DNA from: Babylonia areolata
Taxonomy: Eukaryota > Mollusca > Gastropoda > Neogastropoda > Buccinidae
DNA: 64,000 nucleotides
Reading direction: 5' to 3'
NCBI RefSeq assembly: GCF_041734735.1
Contig: NC_134878.1
Span: 40,040,329 to 40,104,328, forward strand
In this document: one piece after another, positions 60,201 through 63,983 of the stretch
Numbering within the stretch: position 1 is the stretch's first letter
Layout: every line of letters begins with the position of its first letter
The notes under the pieces: model-generated
Told to the model about the DNA's origin: nothing
Database searches by the model: none
Seen by the model: the letters and a program-made list of their open reading frames with translations, nothing else
Program-made: the position numbers and the translations under genes

Positions 60201-63200
60201 CTTGATTTATGAAACACAACTATATCATTGTGAAAAACAACAACAACCAATCAAGTCTTACCCCTTTGGAGTCTTTCCCCTGTTAGTGATGAACAGTTCT
60301 CCAGACACATACTGGTTTGTTTCACAGAATGAAGAAATTCTTAAGTATCTTAGTCATCATGATCACATATTCTAATGTATTGTTTAGTGCACAATGTCAC
60401 CTGGGGTTTCCATAGTTGTCATGATGTGCTAGCAGATGACTTCAGAACTACATGAATTTTTCCATGACAGCAAGCATGGATAAACAAACAAAAATATGAA
60501 ATGCATTATTCATAACAACTATCAAGAACAAACACATGTATCAAAGCAGTCTCACTTCTGCCGAATAGTGATGTCTCCTATACAGCCAACAAAGTGATTC
60601 TTTGAGGTAGTGGAGTCATCAGCAATTCTGTATTCTGGTGGCACACCACCAAAATAAAGAGGAGTGGTGGTGTCCAGAGAGGCTGTGCCTGTTTCTGCCA
60701 TTGTCTGCAGCATCTCATAGTCATCAATGTTCATTTCAAACCTGTAAAGGAAAACGGTCCACAATTATATCAACTCTATGGTTTAAAAGTGAACAATGAA
60801 AAAAAGAAACACATTCTTATATGACTGTTGAACAGAATAAGAATAGATGTGGTTCTCCATGTGTTCATCCATGAACATACTTATCTTTTTAATTGAATAA
60901 TAATGAACGTTCTAACCTAAGTACAATCCAACTAAACTTTGTCATCAAGCATACTCCTCTGTCTTGTCTCAGACACACATGCTTACCCAAATTATCAAAT
61001 ACATGCACACGTGTATATAAACACACTAAAAGCATTCACACTTTGACTAAGATAAAAGACAAAGGTCAAATACTAATCCACCCCTAATAAAAAAAAAATT
61101 AAAAAAGGAGAGAGAGAGAGAGAGAGAGAGCAGAGTACTGACACAAGGCCATCTTTCATAATGGAGACAAAGTGCCAGTTGCTGTCATTGTAAGTGTTGA
61201 CACGGCTGATCAGCTCCACAGATCCTCCATCTTGCTGGCTCTTCAGCACAATTTTCCCATTCATGATCCCCACACTGAATGTGCTCTCCTGAAAACATTC
61301 ACACCTGCATGTTTACACAAAATAGACACACTGGCATATTCACACACAATAGACACACCTGCATTTTCACACACAACAGTAAAACCAGCAAGTTCAAACA
61401 CAACACATACACCTGCATGTTCACAAACGACAGATACACTGGTGTCACATGTTCTTGTCCTGGGGTTCCTCATTGGTGTCCAGTGCAGACAGTTCAGTTA
61501 TTGGATAGTTCATAATTTATCCATTTGAAGGATAGGAAGCAGTGATGGAAAATGCTGTCAGGTAAGAGGATGCTAGATATACAAGCAGAAGGGGAGGCAA
61601 CTTTGATTTCTTCAAATGAGTAATATTTTGCACAGGTTAAAAATCAGACCCCTGCCCCAACACAGATCAACAGAAGACCAGATCACATTCATTGCTCAAA
61701 GCATTGAGGATGCATTCCAAGAAAAGAAGAACACACTTGCTGTCTGGATTGACATGGAGAAGGTGTTCGACAAAGTCTGGAAGGACGGACTCAGGCTCAA
61801 ACTACGGCGATGTGGTGTGTCTGGGAGGATGTACACCTGGATCAGTCAGTACCTATACAACCACCAAGCCCGAGTCAAGATTCAGGGCCAGAAGAGCAAG
61901 AAGAAGGTGCTGAGACAGGAGTACCACAAGGAGGAGTCCTTTCACCAACACTGTTCCTCATATTCATAGATGACATCATCAGAGAACTGCCATGAGGGGT
62001 CAGAGGAGCGATCTACGCAGATGACCTGGTACTCTGGTGCTCTGAAGAGTACTCCACTACAGCACAGGTATGCCTCCAGACTGTGCTCAACAAGATCAGC
62101 AACTGGACCAAGGAATGGCTTGTCTCTGTCAACTCAAGCAAAACGATCTACAGTCTTCAGCCTATCTAGCAAGAAGCAGGAGGCGAAACTGACACTGAAC
62201 AACCAAAGGCTTGCAGAGGAACCCACACCTACCTACCTGGGAGTGACCTTTGACCCAGGCTCACTTGGAAACAGCAGATCACCAGATGCTGTAGCAGGGC
62301 CAAGCTGAGACTGGCGATCATGAGGAAACTTGCAGGGATGGACTGGGGGGCTGATGAACGTATCCTAAAGAGAGACTATATGGGGAGAGTCTGACCTGTA
62401 GTTGAGTACGGGACATCAGCATGGGCATCAGCTGCAAAGTCTAACCTCAACCATCTCAACAAGATACAGAACCAAGCTCAGCATGTCATAACTGGCACCA
62501 TGAGATCCACCTCAATCCTGAAGATGGAGACCACTGGGCTACAGTCATTGGAGGACAGAAGGGACACAAAGATCCTCATCCAGGCAGCAAAATTCAAACG
62601 CCTTGAAAACCATCCAAAGAACAACAGAATGAGCAGACCCATCAAGAGCTGGCTGAAAAGAGGCAGCTTCATCCACCAGTCAAGACGCCTTGAAAGACAA
62701 ACCCCAGTCTTGATGGAACACGAAGCAAAGCCTATCCTGGCAAATGTCACCCACCCATCTTGGAAGAGGCAGGTGTTCCCAACAGTAGTCACCAGAATTC
62801 CCGGAGTGAAGAGAGGAACACAGTCAGACACCCAAAGGAAGGCCCTGGTCATGGAGTACATCTGCAACCAGTACCCCCAGGAAGACTGGACCCATGTCTT
62901 TACAGATGGCTCCACCACAGAAGCACCGAGGGATGGTGGAGCTGGAATCTTCCTCCGATACAAAGACGGAGATGAAGAAATTGCAATCCCAACAGGAAAA
63001 TACTCCACCAACTTCTGAGCTGAGCGAGAAGTCCTCTGTGAGGCAGCCACAACAGTCTCGCACAACTCCACAAGAATAACAGGGCAGGTGGCGGTGTTCT
63101 CAGACGCTCTCTCCATGCTCCAAGCCCTCAAGAACTCCCGCTGCAAAGAACAGAACCATCTCACTTCAGCCCTTGTTGCCCTGAGTGCCAGAGTGGAGAA

Positions 63201-63983
63201 AGTGGTGATACAATGGGTACCAGCACACTGTGGCATCAGAGGCAATGAAAAAGTGGACATTCTGGCAAAAGGCGGTGCACAGAAGGAACAGGCCAACAAA
63301 CTGGTGTCATACGATGAAATCAAGACAATCATCAAGGCACAGCAAGGAATAAAGTGGCGCCTCCAGCACCCCAAATATAACCCAGAAGACAGATACCATT
63401 TGCTGAAACGACGGGAACACGTCAAGATCTTCCGCCTGAGGACTGGACACAACCGTCTGCTCCACCACATGCACACAAAATTTGGCATTGGACAGAGTGG
63501 AGAGTGCCCTTGTGGTGAGGGACCAATGAAAACCGACCACATCCTTCAAGACTGTATGACGCATGCAGCATCCAGGAGGAAGTACTGGCCAACACTGATA
63601 GCAGAGGAAGCCAAACTGTATGGCACCCTGGATGAGCTGCGATGGATGGCAGCCTTCATCGAGGACACTGGGCTGCTCATCTAATGGGAGGCCAACGAGG
63701 AAGAAGAAGAAGAAGACCCCTGCCAGTATCTGCACTGGTGAGTCAAGGCATATAATGTGCAATTAAATGCATGTTTTGACTGCACTATCTGCATGCAAGT
63801 GTGTGTATGGGTTTATCTCCTGATACCAACCTGTGTGTCATCAGCAACATACACAATGATGGCCCTGGACTGGTTCGTCCTCATCTTGAAGGTCATGTCA
63901 AAGGTTGTGCCAATGCCCTGTGGGAGCTCTACACCAATGAAGCTATCGGAGCGAGCCCTTCTGTATGTTGCAATGCGAGCCAC
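24361..63983 (-). CDS. LAMA: Laminin alpha chain, C-terminal LG3-LG5 exons (5' end outside the window)
   Basis: Twelve exons on the - strand, in transcript order: 63983-63831, 61288-61139, 60741-60556, 59543-59416, 57473-57314, 52581-52392, 51582-51418, 45935-45782, 36658-36531, 29312-29213, 29001-28876, 24500-24361. About 590 codons. Three laminin G beta-sandwich domains follow: LG3 (ends HFVGCIGDITI...LVECP), a linker without a furin-type basic site, LG4 (ends FPGCMKDLALRN...QTC) and LG5 (ends YVGCIRNLRLND...DSCPVN, stop). Laminin alpha chains pair with beta and gamma chains in basement membranes; LG domains bind integrins, dystroglycan and heparan sulfate. The start of LG5 (GTFFPAMGGILQL) resembles vertebrate alpha-3/alpha-5 more than alpha-1/alpha-2; that subtype is inference. 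Phases agree at all junctions except 61139/60741. Introns total over 37 kb and are packed with transposons. Confidence 0.93.
24609..25158 (-). mobile_element. Tigger/pogo-type DNA transposon relic, 3' end
   Basis: The outer part has the TATAAGCC(A/G)CAC motif repeated (about 24650-24720), which I associate with pogo/Tigger-like ends. The - strand frame 25155-24871 carries AWGKVKYSTIINGFRKVGLC, the usual C-terminal segment of CENP-B-like DDE transposases. The rest is missing: RTE sequence (LINE E) begins at about 25160, so LINE E probably landed in it. Confidence 0.6.
25160..28540 (+). mobile_element. LINE E: nearly full-length but decayed RTE-type element
   Basis: Reads rightwards: 5' region, endonuclease (NLRTWNVRTWLDNMK at about 25500, then broken), RT (VDLTKAFHMVSREGLW, NNVKQGC, DFLFADDCPL, FTYLGSMLPH; about 27040-27830) and a C-terminal region with LPKQLLYGEL-like and WEDVLW-like remains. 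It ends near TTCGAATCCGAAGGATGAAC. The RT FADD box is intact, but the frame breaks many times. It contains a local 59-bp tandem duplication at 26401-26518. No RNase H. Lies in the last laminin intron. Confidence 0.8.
28641..28688. repeat. (AC)n microsatellite
   Basis: About 24 uninterrupted AC units, 190 bp from a laminin exon; likely polymorphic. Confidence 0.9.
28876..29001 (-). CDS. LAMA: Laminin alpha exon, LG5 middle
   Basis: Acceptor GTTTTTCAG|CCAAC, donor CCTG|GTGAGT. Encodes ANKNKNVVTIMVDGMESPEP then GVGSAKVSSADTNDPLYIGG and VP; phase 1 in, phase 1 out. LYIGGVP is the conserved LG strand before the final Cys pair. Confidence 0.94.
29213..29312 (-). CDS. LAMA: Laminin alpha exon, LG5 middle
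   Basis: Acceptor TTTGGTGCAG|GTGAT, donor ATAG|GTAAGA. Encodes VIFVVDNGAGAISTTFTLPA then KNTLCDGKWHTII. LCDGKWH is the classic LG motif; phase 0 in, phase 1 out. Confidence 0.94.
29335..29439 (+). repeat. 30-bp minisatellite, left part
   Basis: Units of the type GTCAGTACAACCTTCACCCA followed by TCATGTACAT. The array breaks off at 29439 and the same unit resumes at 34214, so one array appears split by an insertion. Confidence 0.65.
31277..32202 (+). mobile_element. Internally deleted mariner with 63-bp terminal inverted repeats
   Basis: Terminal repeats starting AGGGTCATTCAATAAATAAG (31281) match their inverted copy ending at 32198 for 63 nt without a mismatch I can see. Flanking TA fits Tc1/mariner. 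The + strand frame 31444-31953 starts MADQEACSRIEQRSVIKFLV, the mariner DNA-binding half with two helix-turn-helix units (SRKNVYKWAKLFKEG, GRPTEV linker, LSLSVGTAHKIVHDDLGYSK). After about 31830 a second frame gives the C-terminus (PHTAARTVQTINELG, PPYSPDLAPSDFHLFG). Total about 926 bp against about 1.3 kb for intact mariners, so the catalytic middle is largely gone. Confidence 0.9.
31444..31953 (+). pseudogene. Truncated mariner transposase, DNA-binding half intact
   Basis: About the first 129 residues are in frame and carry both helix-turn-helix motifs of a mariner transposase; beyond the deletion junction near 31830 this frame reads unrelated residues before stopping. The catalytic DD34D triad is not intact; only the third-Asp segment (SPDLAPSDFHLF) remains, in the frame at 31815-32195. 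It could still bind the element ends. Confidence 0.8.
32344..32960. repeat. Simple-sequence cluster: (AC)n, (CT)n and G-rich purine runs
   Basis: (CA)n at 32342-32367, (CT)n(CA)n at 32629-32665 and GGGGAGG-type runs at about 32694-32727 and 32905-32943. No coding potential. Confidence 0.7.
34214..35425 (+). repeat. 30-bp minisatellite, main array
   Basis: Some forty degenerate units of GTCAGTACAACCTCCACTCA plus TCATGTACAA. The first 500 bp are well conserved, with higher-order copies (34441-34520 and 34533-34610 nearly identical); beyond 34780 units vary in length. Interrupted at 34743-34781 by a SINE 3' end (GAAATCTGTTGTGAC). Because 30 is divisible by 3, open frames of repeated Thr/Val/Gln or Tyr/Asn/Leu peptides arise; I do not treat them as genes. 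Confidence 0.85.
35430..36470. mobile_element. TIR element with six 18-bp palindromes
   Basis: Ends CTTTACCTTCGCTGGCT (35430) and the inverted copy AGCCAGCGAAGGTAAAG (36470), flanked by TA. Three near-identical palindromes lie at each end: 35451-35468, 35639-35656, 35703-35720 and 36288-36305, 36351-36368, 36406-36423, consensus TGGGTC(A/G)TGNACGACCCA. No transposase is seen; the middle is CT/TG simple repeat. It ends 60 bp from the LG5 exon at 36531. Superfamily uncertain; the layout resembles the TTAA elements in this window, but TTAA is absent. Confidence 0.75.
36531..36658 (-). CDS. LAMA: Laminin alpha exon, LG5 first strands
   Basis: Acceptor GCCTATGTTTCAG|TGGACC, donor GACAG|GTGAAC. 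Encodes VDRFKVGQDLELSVEIRPRT then HSGVLLAVHGRMDYLVLQIV and DGQ. Phase 1 in, phase 0 out. Its acceptor lies inside a 39-bp tandem repeat that continues upstream. Confidence 0.93.
36655..36910 (-). repeat. 39-bp tandem repeat that duplicates the LG5 exon acceptor
   Basis: Six to seven units of 39 bp. On the gene strand each unit reads CCCTTACCCTGTTGTGGCCT, ATGTTTCAG, then T(A/G)GACC. Each unit therefore holds a pyrimidine-rich stretch, a CAG acceptor and the first bases of the exon. The four units next to the exon stay open in the exon frame (VDHDPYPVVAYVS per unit); a fifth has one extra base near 36837 that ends the frame. Confidence 0.85.
36911..38325. other. Laminin intron, nothing recognised
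   Basis: No exon, repeat family or RNA gene seen. A pyrimidine-rich part lies at about 36985-37100. Confidence 0.5.
39992..40684 (+). CDS. LINE F endonuclease region
   Basis: AP-like endonuclease: LRIVHFNAEGVQCKKVELQW start, CCIQETH (catalytic Glu), GGLITLVRNNIP, WIITGDFNSHSPSWG. The frame stops after PPTCYS at 40682; the last endonuclease motif (GGSDHRPVI) is in the next frame at about 40780. Confidence 0.85.
   Translation: MAKQITLDRCGVVFLDHGRGETVPGPQPQRGPSTTTDHGRDASQTLWGEQNGAHGQAALRIVHFNAEGVQCKKVELQWFLRENAIDVCCIQETHLKNTHRFFIRGYELFRQDRENRPKGGLITLVRNNIPAAETQSSGQADLDTEFLGVKLVLPGTSVTVLNVYSPTNQIQLDSIPVDSHSWIITGDFNSHSPSWGYQDLNKKGEDVENWAISNQLILINSPKDPPTCYS
40757..41902 (+). CDS. LINE F endonuclease end and RT start
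   Basis: Begins with SPQLGGSDHRPVIITVKRHF, the final endonuclease motif, then a helical linker and the RT fingers entry (LKSKKAPGPDGVTGDMLKHL). After IWKEA (about 41635) the frame is wrong; the correct one continues as IIPIPKKGKNKKDPHSYRPI to about 41816, then breaks again. Confidence 0.82.
   Translation: MSPQLGGSDHRPVIITVKRHFETHPTRLPASWNYKKANWDLFKHEADKRTSALTLSHQDINENVKNFNKAVLDAAQAAIPLGKRRNYRPYWTPELDTLHKTLSEARDTMESSPTDENVETHNRAKAAFTKEKLQTIRKSWQDKTSSLNMETDMQGLWKLTKKLNDDNPSRGKTVIEQDNQLKTEKAAANTFAELYREESTIHMSRQRIKQVREETTKLMTSDPHGIDDSCTSEPLTMQELKQGIRKLKSKKAPGPDGVTGDMLKHLGPASRTVLLQIFNYSWTAGVVPSIWKEADHPDPKEGKEQEGPPQLQTNQPSELCRQAAGKDCQPPPHLPPGNTEHPFTYPDQLQKILKHRRSTSPPCPGHRKLFSGEEEDTGRVS
41892..43760 (+). 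CDS. LINE F reverse transcriptase and ribonuclease H
   Basis: 622 codons. RT palm: VFLDLSRAFDKVWKEGLILK, GVPQGGVLSPTLFLLYIND, and LHADNLAVW where YADDLALW is expected; the second catalytic Asp is Asn. RNase H: HVYTDGSAEEA, NFRAEVLAIKTAAEF, IFTDSMSTLQAL, VPAHVGLPGNKRADHLAKEG, with D, E, D, D and His all present. A C-terminal Cys/His-like tail (LCDCGQADQTPSHILQDC) follows. Confidence 0.88.
   Translation: MFLDLSRAFDKVWKEGLILKLLQAGVRSKMYMWIQHYLFGKTARVKLDSFHSRKVKLREGVPQGGVLSPTLFLLYINDVRDNITKHVSNSLHADNLAVWTSAEHTSMASYRLQEVVSNIATWTEDWGLELNTTKTNATLFSLSTANEQVKLKLQGQVLPQTNIPTFLGVKLDTRLTWRPQIEEMERRGISKLALLKKLAGTTWGADSRLLARVYMGAVRPTMEYASTSWGTASKTNKSRLNKVQNMGLRLILGAMRSTPIHDMEKAANVEPLERRCDLKVLMQGEKLRRLPSHHLHHRLEQPTKNCLKRQSLNHQYKALRAQHSDVLAAKGESCTDPALPDWRLDQEIEATISLRVPGITTKDQQPATLKIRTLAMIEESYPASSWTHVYTDGSAEEATYNGGSGVYVRFPYGEHSSIALPGGKLCSNFRAEVLAIKTAAEFLSSCGKPLGSISIFTDSMSTLQALNSPDPGPLIQSLKASLTTLTQTAPTTLQWVPAHVGLPGNKRADHLAKEGSQLTQPTIPAMYEEAKTLLRSRFRRGWVTLNGGYQAHQDPIRTLERRHQTTIYCLRTGHCSLRAHLKRIGVAATSLCDCGQADQTPSHILQDCPLYENAAAVLAWGC
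44155..44559. other. Short unassigned spacer between two piggyBac-type copies
   Basis: About 400 bp without recognised features between family 2 copy 1 and copy 2. Confidence 0.4.
44560..45130 (-). mobile_element. piggyBac-type element, family 2, copy 2 (partial)
   Basis: Right end CACTCAACTGGTTAA near 45112-45126, with GGACGTCT-like subterminal motifs. 44820-45130 aligns with 43880-44155 through GCAGGA(C/T), GACGTCT, TATAGACACT-like and TCTTATA blocks, and 44690-44810 aligns with 39340-39440. The opposite end was not found, so this is a partial copy about 0.4 kb from copy 1. Confidence 0.5.
45345..45510. repeat. Cluster of hairpin-forming palindromes
   Basis: At least three imperfect palindromes share CA(T/C)GATTTCTC...GAGAAATC(A/G)TG: one at 45349-45379 (CATGCTTTCTC around TCACATTGTGA to GAGAAAGCATG) is nearly perfect, the next at about 45390-45420, then related halves to about 45500. 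No coding sequence. Confidence 0.65.
45589..45629. repeat. (AC)n microsatellite
   Basis: About 20 uninterrupted units in the intron just downstream (transcript sense) of the LG4/LG5 exon. Confidence 0.9.
45782..45935 (-). CDS. LAMA: Laminin alpha exon, LG4 end and LG5 start
   Basis: Acceptor GTTGTGGACAG|GATGG, donor CTGG|GTAAGT. Encodes DGWVSFPGCMKDLALRNMDL then KQPSQQVGIQTCSSVYELGT and FFPAMGGILQL. A second AG just before GCTGCATG was rejected because it gives a stop in phase. The two Cys close LG4. Phase 0 in, phase 1 out. Confidence 0.92.
46110..46170. repeat. (GA)n / (ACAGAG)n simple repeat
   Basis: GAGAGA run of about 24 nt followed by ACAGAGACAGAGAC. Confidence 0.85.
46320..50165 (-). 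mobile_element. LINE G: decayed LINE, cut by a piggyBac-type element
   Basis: Reads leftwards: end of the endonuclease (DFIHSLKVVSFIDSPLFPAL, about 50140-50080), a helical linker (DAPWFDAECKDAKHKARQLL), RT (KKGKACGVDGILVEMLKSAD, QAGFRRGYATTDHIFILNAV, YACFVDLRKAFDSLQRQSLC; 371-codon frame 49969-48854; LLFADDVVLLSNT at 48758-48561), and a C-terminal region with IKYWLRLLNMNVHRL and VWLQQGVGC. No RNase H. The FADD box is intact, but the frame breaks at least five times. The 1,064-bp element at 46678-47741 lies exactly inside a TTTAAA of the reading frame. Same superfamily as LINE C. Confidence 0.82.
46678..47741 (+). mobile_element. Non-autonomous piggyBac-type element, family 1, copy 2
   Basis: TTAA at 46678-46681 and 47738-47741; removing the element and one TTAA restores an open frame in LINE G (YRLF joined to KTGFQCEQYF). 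The left end carries two palindromes, ATGATGAGATAACTCGTCAT and ATGACGAGATAACTCGTCAT, about 50 bp apart. It aligns with 19661-20734 over its whole length. The 61-codon frame 46910-47095 matches that copy (LLTRSTKC, SLADAQKE, FEGEDSDEHL). Confidence 0.85.
50225..50262. repeat. Poly-G-rich run
   Basis: AAAAAAGGGGGGGGAGGGGGG-like simple sequence, no other feature. Confidence 0.7.
50350..50565 (+). repeat. Dispersed repeat with internal (AC)n, copy 2
   Basis: Same block order as 7470-7685: AGAGAAAATGAA, GTTTACCACGGACACACA, GACAACC, GGTTATTACTCAGACTC, CTTTGTTTGCACCAGTGAGT. Confidence 0.55.
51418..51582 (-). CDS. LAMA: Laminin alpha exon, LG4 middle
   Basis: Acceptor ACATTTTGTAG|GTGGAG, donor GGG|GTGAGT; phase 0 at both ends. 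Encodes VEFGRVQRSGQLVVDGQLKG then RAKSRGGTRSINVIPPYFFG and GLSETAKKLALGNVG. PYFFGGL is the conserved LG strand. Confidence 0.94.
51797..52145 (-). mobile_element. tRNA-derived SINE with GAA-rich tail
   Basis: On the - strand: head with A box (TAGCCAATTAGTT) and B box (GGTTCGAATCTCT, 52086-52074), body with GGTGGAGATTTTCTGATCTC, CGTAAAAGATCCTGTAATCC, GAACATACCCAGCATGCATG, a C/A-rich run, and an end with CCCACTCGTGTACATACGAG, then GTGAATGAAGAAGAGAAGAA. The GAA tail resembles the 3' tails of LINE F and LINE H, hinting at the enzyme that moved it. Lies between two LG4 exons. Confidence 0.82.
52392..52581 (-). CDS. LAMA: Laminin alpha exon, LG4 first half
   Basis: Acceptor TTCTCTGCATAG|ATCTC, donor CACAAG|GTACAC. 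Encodes (R)SQFSLSFKTTGQNGLMFYV then TDKKHIDFLGLYMVDGELHF and GFNCGSGTGKIMSGDKYNDG with KWHK at the end. GKWHK is the LG signature. Phase 2 in, phase 0 out. Confidence 0.95.
53112..53190 (+). repeat. LINE/SINE 3' end fragment
   Basis: (AAT)n, then GGATACTTATTGAGCGCTTT and GAGCTCAAAGCGCTTTATAA. The CGCTTTATAA end is the type seen at L2-like 3' ends such as LINE D. Confidence 0.5.
53191..54318. other. Laminin intron, nothing recognised
   Basis: Includes (AC)n at about 53193-53206 and C-rich stretches at 53430-53475; no exon or repeat family recognised. Confidence 0.45.
54586..54800 (+). pseudogene. piggyBac transposase N-terminal exon
   Basis: MAERRQTPTLALVLKEFFRD followed by an acidic stretch rich in Asp/Glu (EDADFDSGGGWELALFDETE). 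Ends at GATGCAG|GTGGGT, a plausible donor. An acceptor at GTGTTTCAG|GTATGC (about 55574) would continue in frame with MQHADDHDVHPGPSGVDNLP. Confidence 0.6.
55078..55175 (+). repeat. (TTG)n(TG)n(GA)n G-rich compound microsatellite
   Basis: Lies inside the piggyBac element, in the stretch that reads as its intron. Confidence 0.85.
55672..56140 (+). pseudogene. piggyBac transposase C-terminus with zinc-ribbon tail
   Basis: VNKPPAILDYNKNMGAMDHH then DQQLQPYDVTRKTLKWYK matches the conserved piggyBac segment DYNKxMGGVDxxDQ, and AMLNAHILCKKAG follows. The frame at 55910-56138 carries the Cys-rich tail RCRVCWKKGQRKGVGFYCPD, CPSKPALCLEDCF. Broken by a stop after WYK and at least one frame change. Confidence 0.88.
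56560..57118. other. Laminin intron, nothing recognised
   Basis: A+T-rich, no exon or repeat family seen. ATTTCTTTCCATTTGAG occurs twice (about 56899 and 56937) as a short local duplication. Confidence 0.45.
57119..57250. repeat. (AC)n(GT)n(TA)n compound microsatellite
   Basis: AC run, then TG run, then about 28 TA units (57186-57241). It ends only 60 bp from the laminin exon donor at 57314 and can fold on itself. Confidence 0.9.
57314..57473 (-). CDS. LAMA: Laminin alpha exon, LG3-LG4 linker and LG4 start
   Basis: Acceptor CATAATTTACAG|ACAAG, donor TTAAG|GTAAGT. Encodes (D)KLAEHTTMSPDQCLLPLQP then NIPAENEVEAGTRFGSRLHS and RVEFNRLPSGMRL. GTRFG is the LG4 entry; the linker shows no furin-type basic cluster. 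Phase 1 in, phase 2 out. Confidence 0.93.
57542..57767. mobile_element. TTAA-flanked miniature element
   Basis: TTAA at 57542-57545 and 57764-57767; ends CTCCTTGAGCACTG and (inverted) CCCCCTTGAGTGCC. 226 bp, no coding sequence. piggyBac-type by its TTAA target and C-rich terminus. Confidence 0.65.
57787..58438 (+). mobile_element. TTAA-flanked element, non-autonomous piggyBac-type
   Basis: TTAA at 57787-57790 and 58435-58438; ends CTGACTCCAGACGA and (inverted) CTCACTCTGGGCGA. Subterminal palindrome AGCGTTCC-GGACGAC-GGAACGCT at 57837-57858 plus a diverged partner just before it. A + strand frame near 58100-58260 (FTTAEVIEMLQTEGFDIDEM) could be a transposase N-terminus; no core. Confidence 0.65.
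58439..59415. other. Laminin intron; possible solo TTAA end, otherwise unassigned
   Basis: TTAACCTGTCCACTGCC at 58464 looks like another piggyBac-type left end, and a similar TTAACCTGTTCATTGCC occurs near 59946; no matching right ends were found. A frame at 58633-58881 (KPMKKWCYFWHYTVCHSQEF) is of unknown origin. Confidence 0.35.
59416..59543 (-). CDS. LAMA: Laminin alpha exon, LG3 end and linker
   Basis: Acceptor TTGTTGCAG|GTTCC, donor GGTG|GTCAGT. Encodes (K)FLNLVSIPESKRMGVQLVE then CPLLTEDGEVVEPEVTTPQV and DDG. The Cys pairs with that of FVGC in the preceding exon. Phase 2 in, phase 1 out. Confidence 0.93.
60556..60741 (-). CDS. LAMA: Laminin alpha exon, LG3
   Basis: Acceptor TTCCTTTACAG|GTTTG, donor CAGAA|GTGAGA. 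Encodes FEMNIDDYEMLQTMAETGTA then SLDTTTPLYFGGVPPEYRIA and DDSTTSKNHFVGCIGDITIR with Q. LYFGGVP and HFVGC are canonical. Acceptor phase is 2, which does not match the visible donor of the preceding exon. Confidence 0.92.
61110..61131. repeat. (GA)n run beside a laminin donor site
   Basis: About 11 GA units (CT on the gene strand) starting 8 bp beyond the presumed donor of the exon at 61139-61288. Confidence 0.85.
61139..61288 (-). CDS. LAMA: Laminin alpha exon, LG3; 3' boundary uncertain
   Basis: Acceptor ATGTTTTCAG|GAGAG. Encodes ESTFSVGIMNGKIVLKSQQD then GGSVELISRVNTYNDSNWHF and VSIMKDGLVS. The likeliest donor, TCA|GTACTC, is phase 0, while the next exon needs two spare bases. CTT|GTGTCA is no better. 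Confidence 0.85.
61657..63713 (+). mobile_element. LINE H: 5'-truncated EN-RT-RNase H LINE with 11-bp duplication
   Basis: Framed by AGACCCCTGCC at 61646-61656 and 63714-63724. Starts inside the RT (LAVWIDMEKVFDKVWKDGLR), with IYADDLVLW intact at about 62007-62033 and GVPQGGVLSPTLF at 61930. RNase H: HVFTDGSTTEA, VFSDALSMLQAL, VPAHCGIRGNEKVDILAKGG. C-terminal GECPCGEGPMKTDHILQDC. Ends in ACGAGGAAGAAGAAGAAG. Related to LINE F, different family. The RT and RNase H are each broken at least once; the last 198 codons (63088-63684) are open. Confidence 0.9.
63088..63684 (+). CDS. LINE H RNase H second half and C-terminus
   Basis: 198 codons in frame: second and third RNase H motifs (VFSDALSMLQALKN; WVPAHCGIRGNEKVDILAKG, with Val in place of the usual Ala before Asp), then a helical region and a Cys/His cluster (GECPCGEGPMKTDHILQDCM). 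Stop TAA at 63682. Confidence 0.85.
   Translation: MAVFSDALSMLQALKNSRCKEQNHLTSALVALSARVEKVVIQWVPAHCGIRGNEKVDILAKGGAQKEQANKLVSYDEIKTIIKAQQGIKWRLQHPKYNPEDRYHLLKRREHVKIFRLRTGHNRLLHHMHTKFGIGQSGECPCGEGPMKTDHILQDCMTHAASRRKYWPTLIAEEAKLYGTLDELRWMAAFIEDTGLLI
63831..63983 (-). CDS. LAMA: Laminin alpha exon, start of LG3 (first exon in the window)
   Basis: Acceptor TTCATTTCAATTGCAG|GTGGC, donor ACACAG|GTTGGT; phase 0 at both ends. Encodes VARIATYRRARSDSFIGVEL then PQGIGTTFDMTFKMRTNQSR and AIIVYVADDTQ, the first strands of an LG domain (FDMTFKMRT...IIVYV). Earlier exons lie beyond the window. Confidence 0.92.

Noticed and set aside
61172-61528. Frames over the laminin exon at 61.2 kb on the + strand
   Set aside because: Antisense shadow of the LG3 exon plus a short local repeat (TTCACACACAATAGACACAC type).
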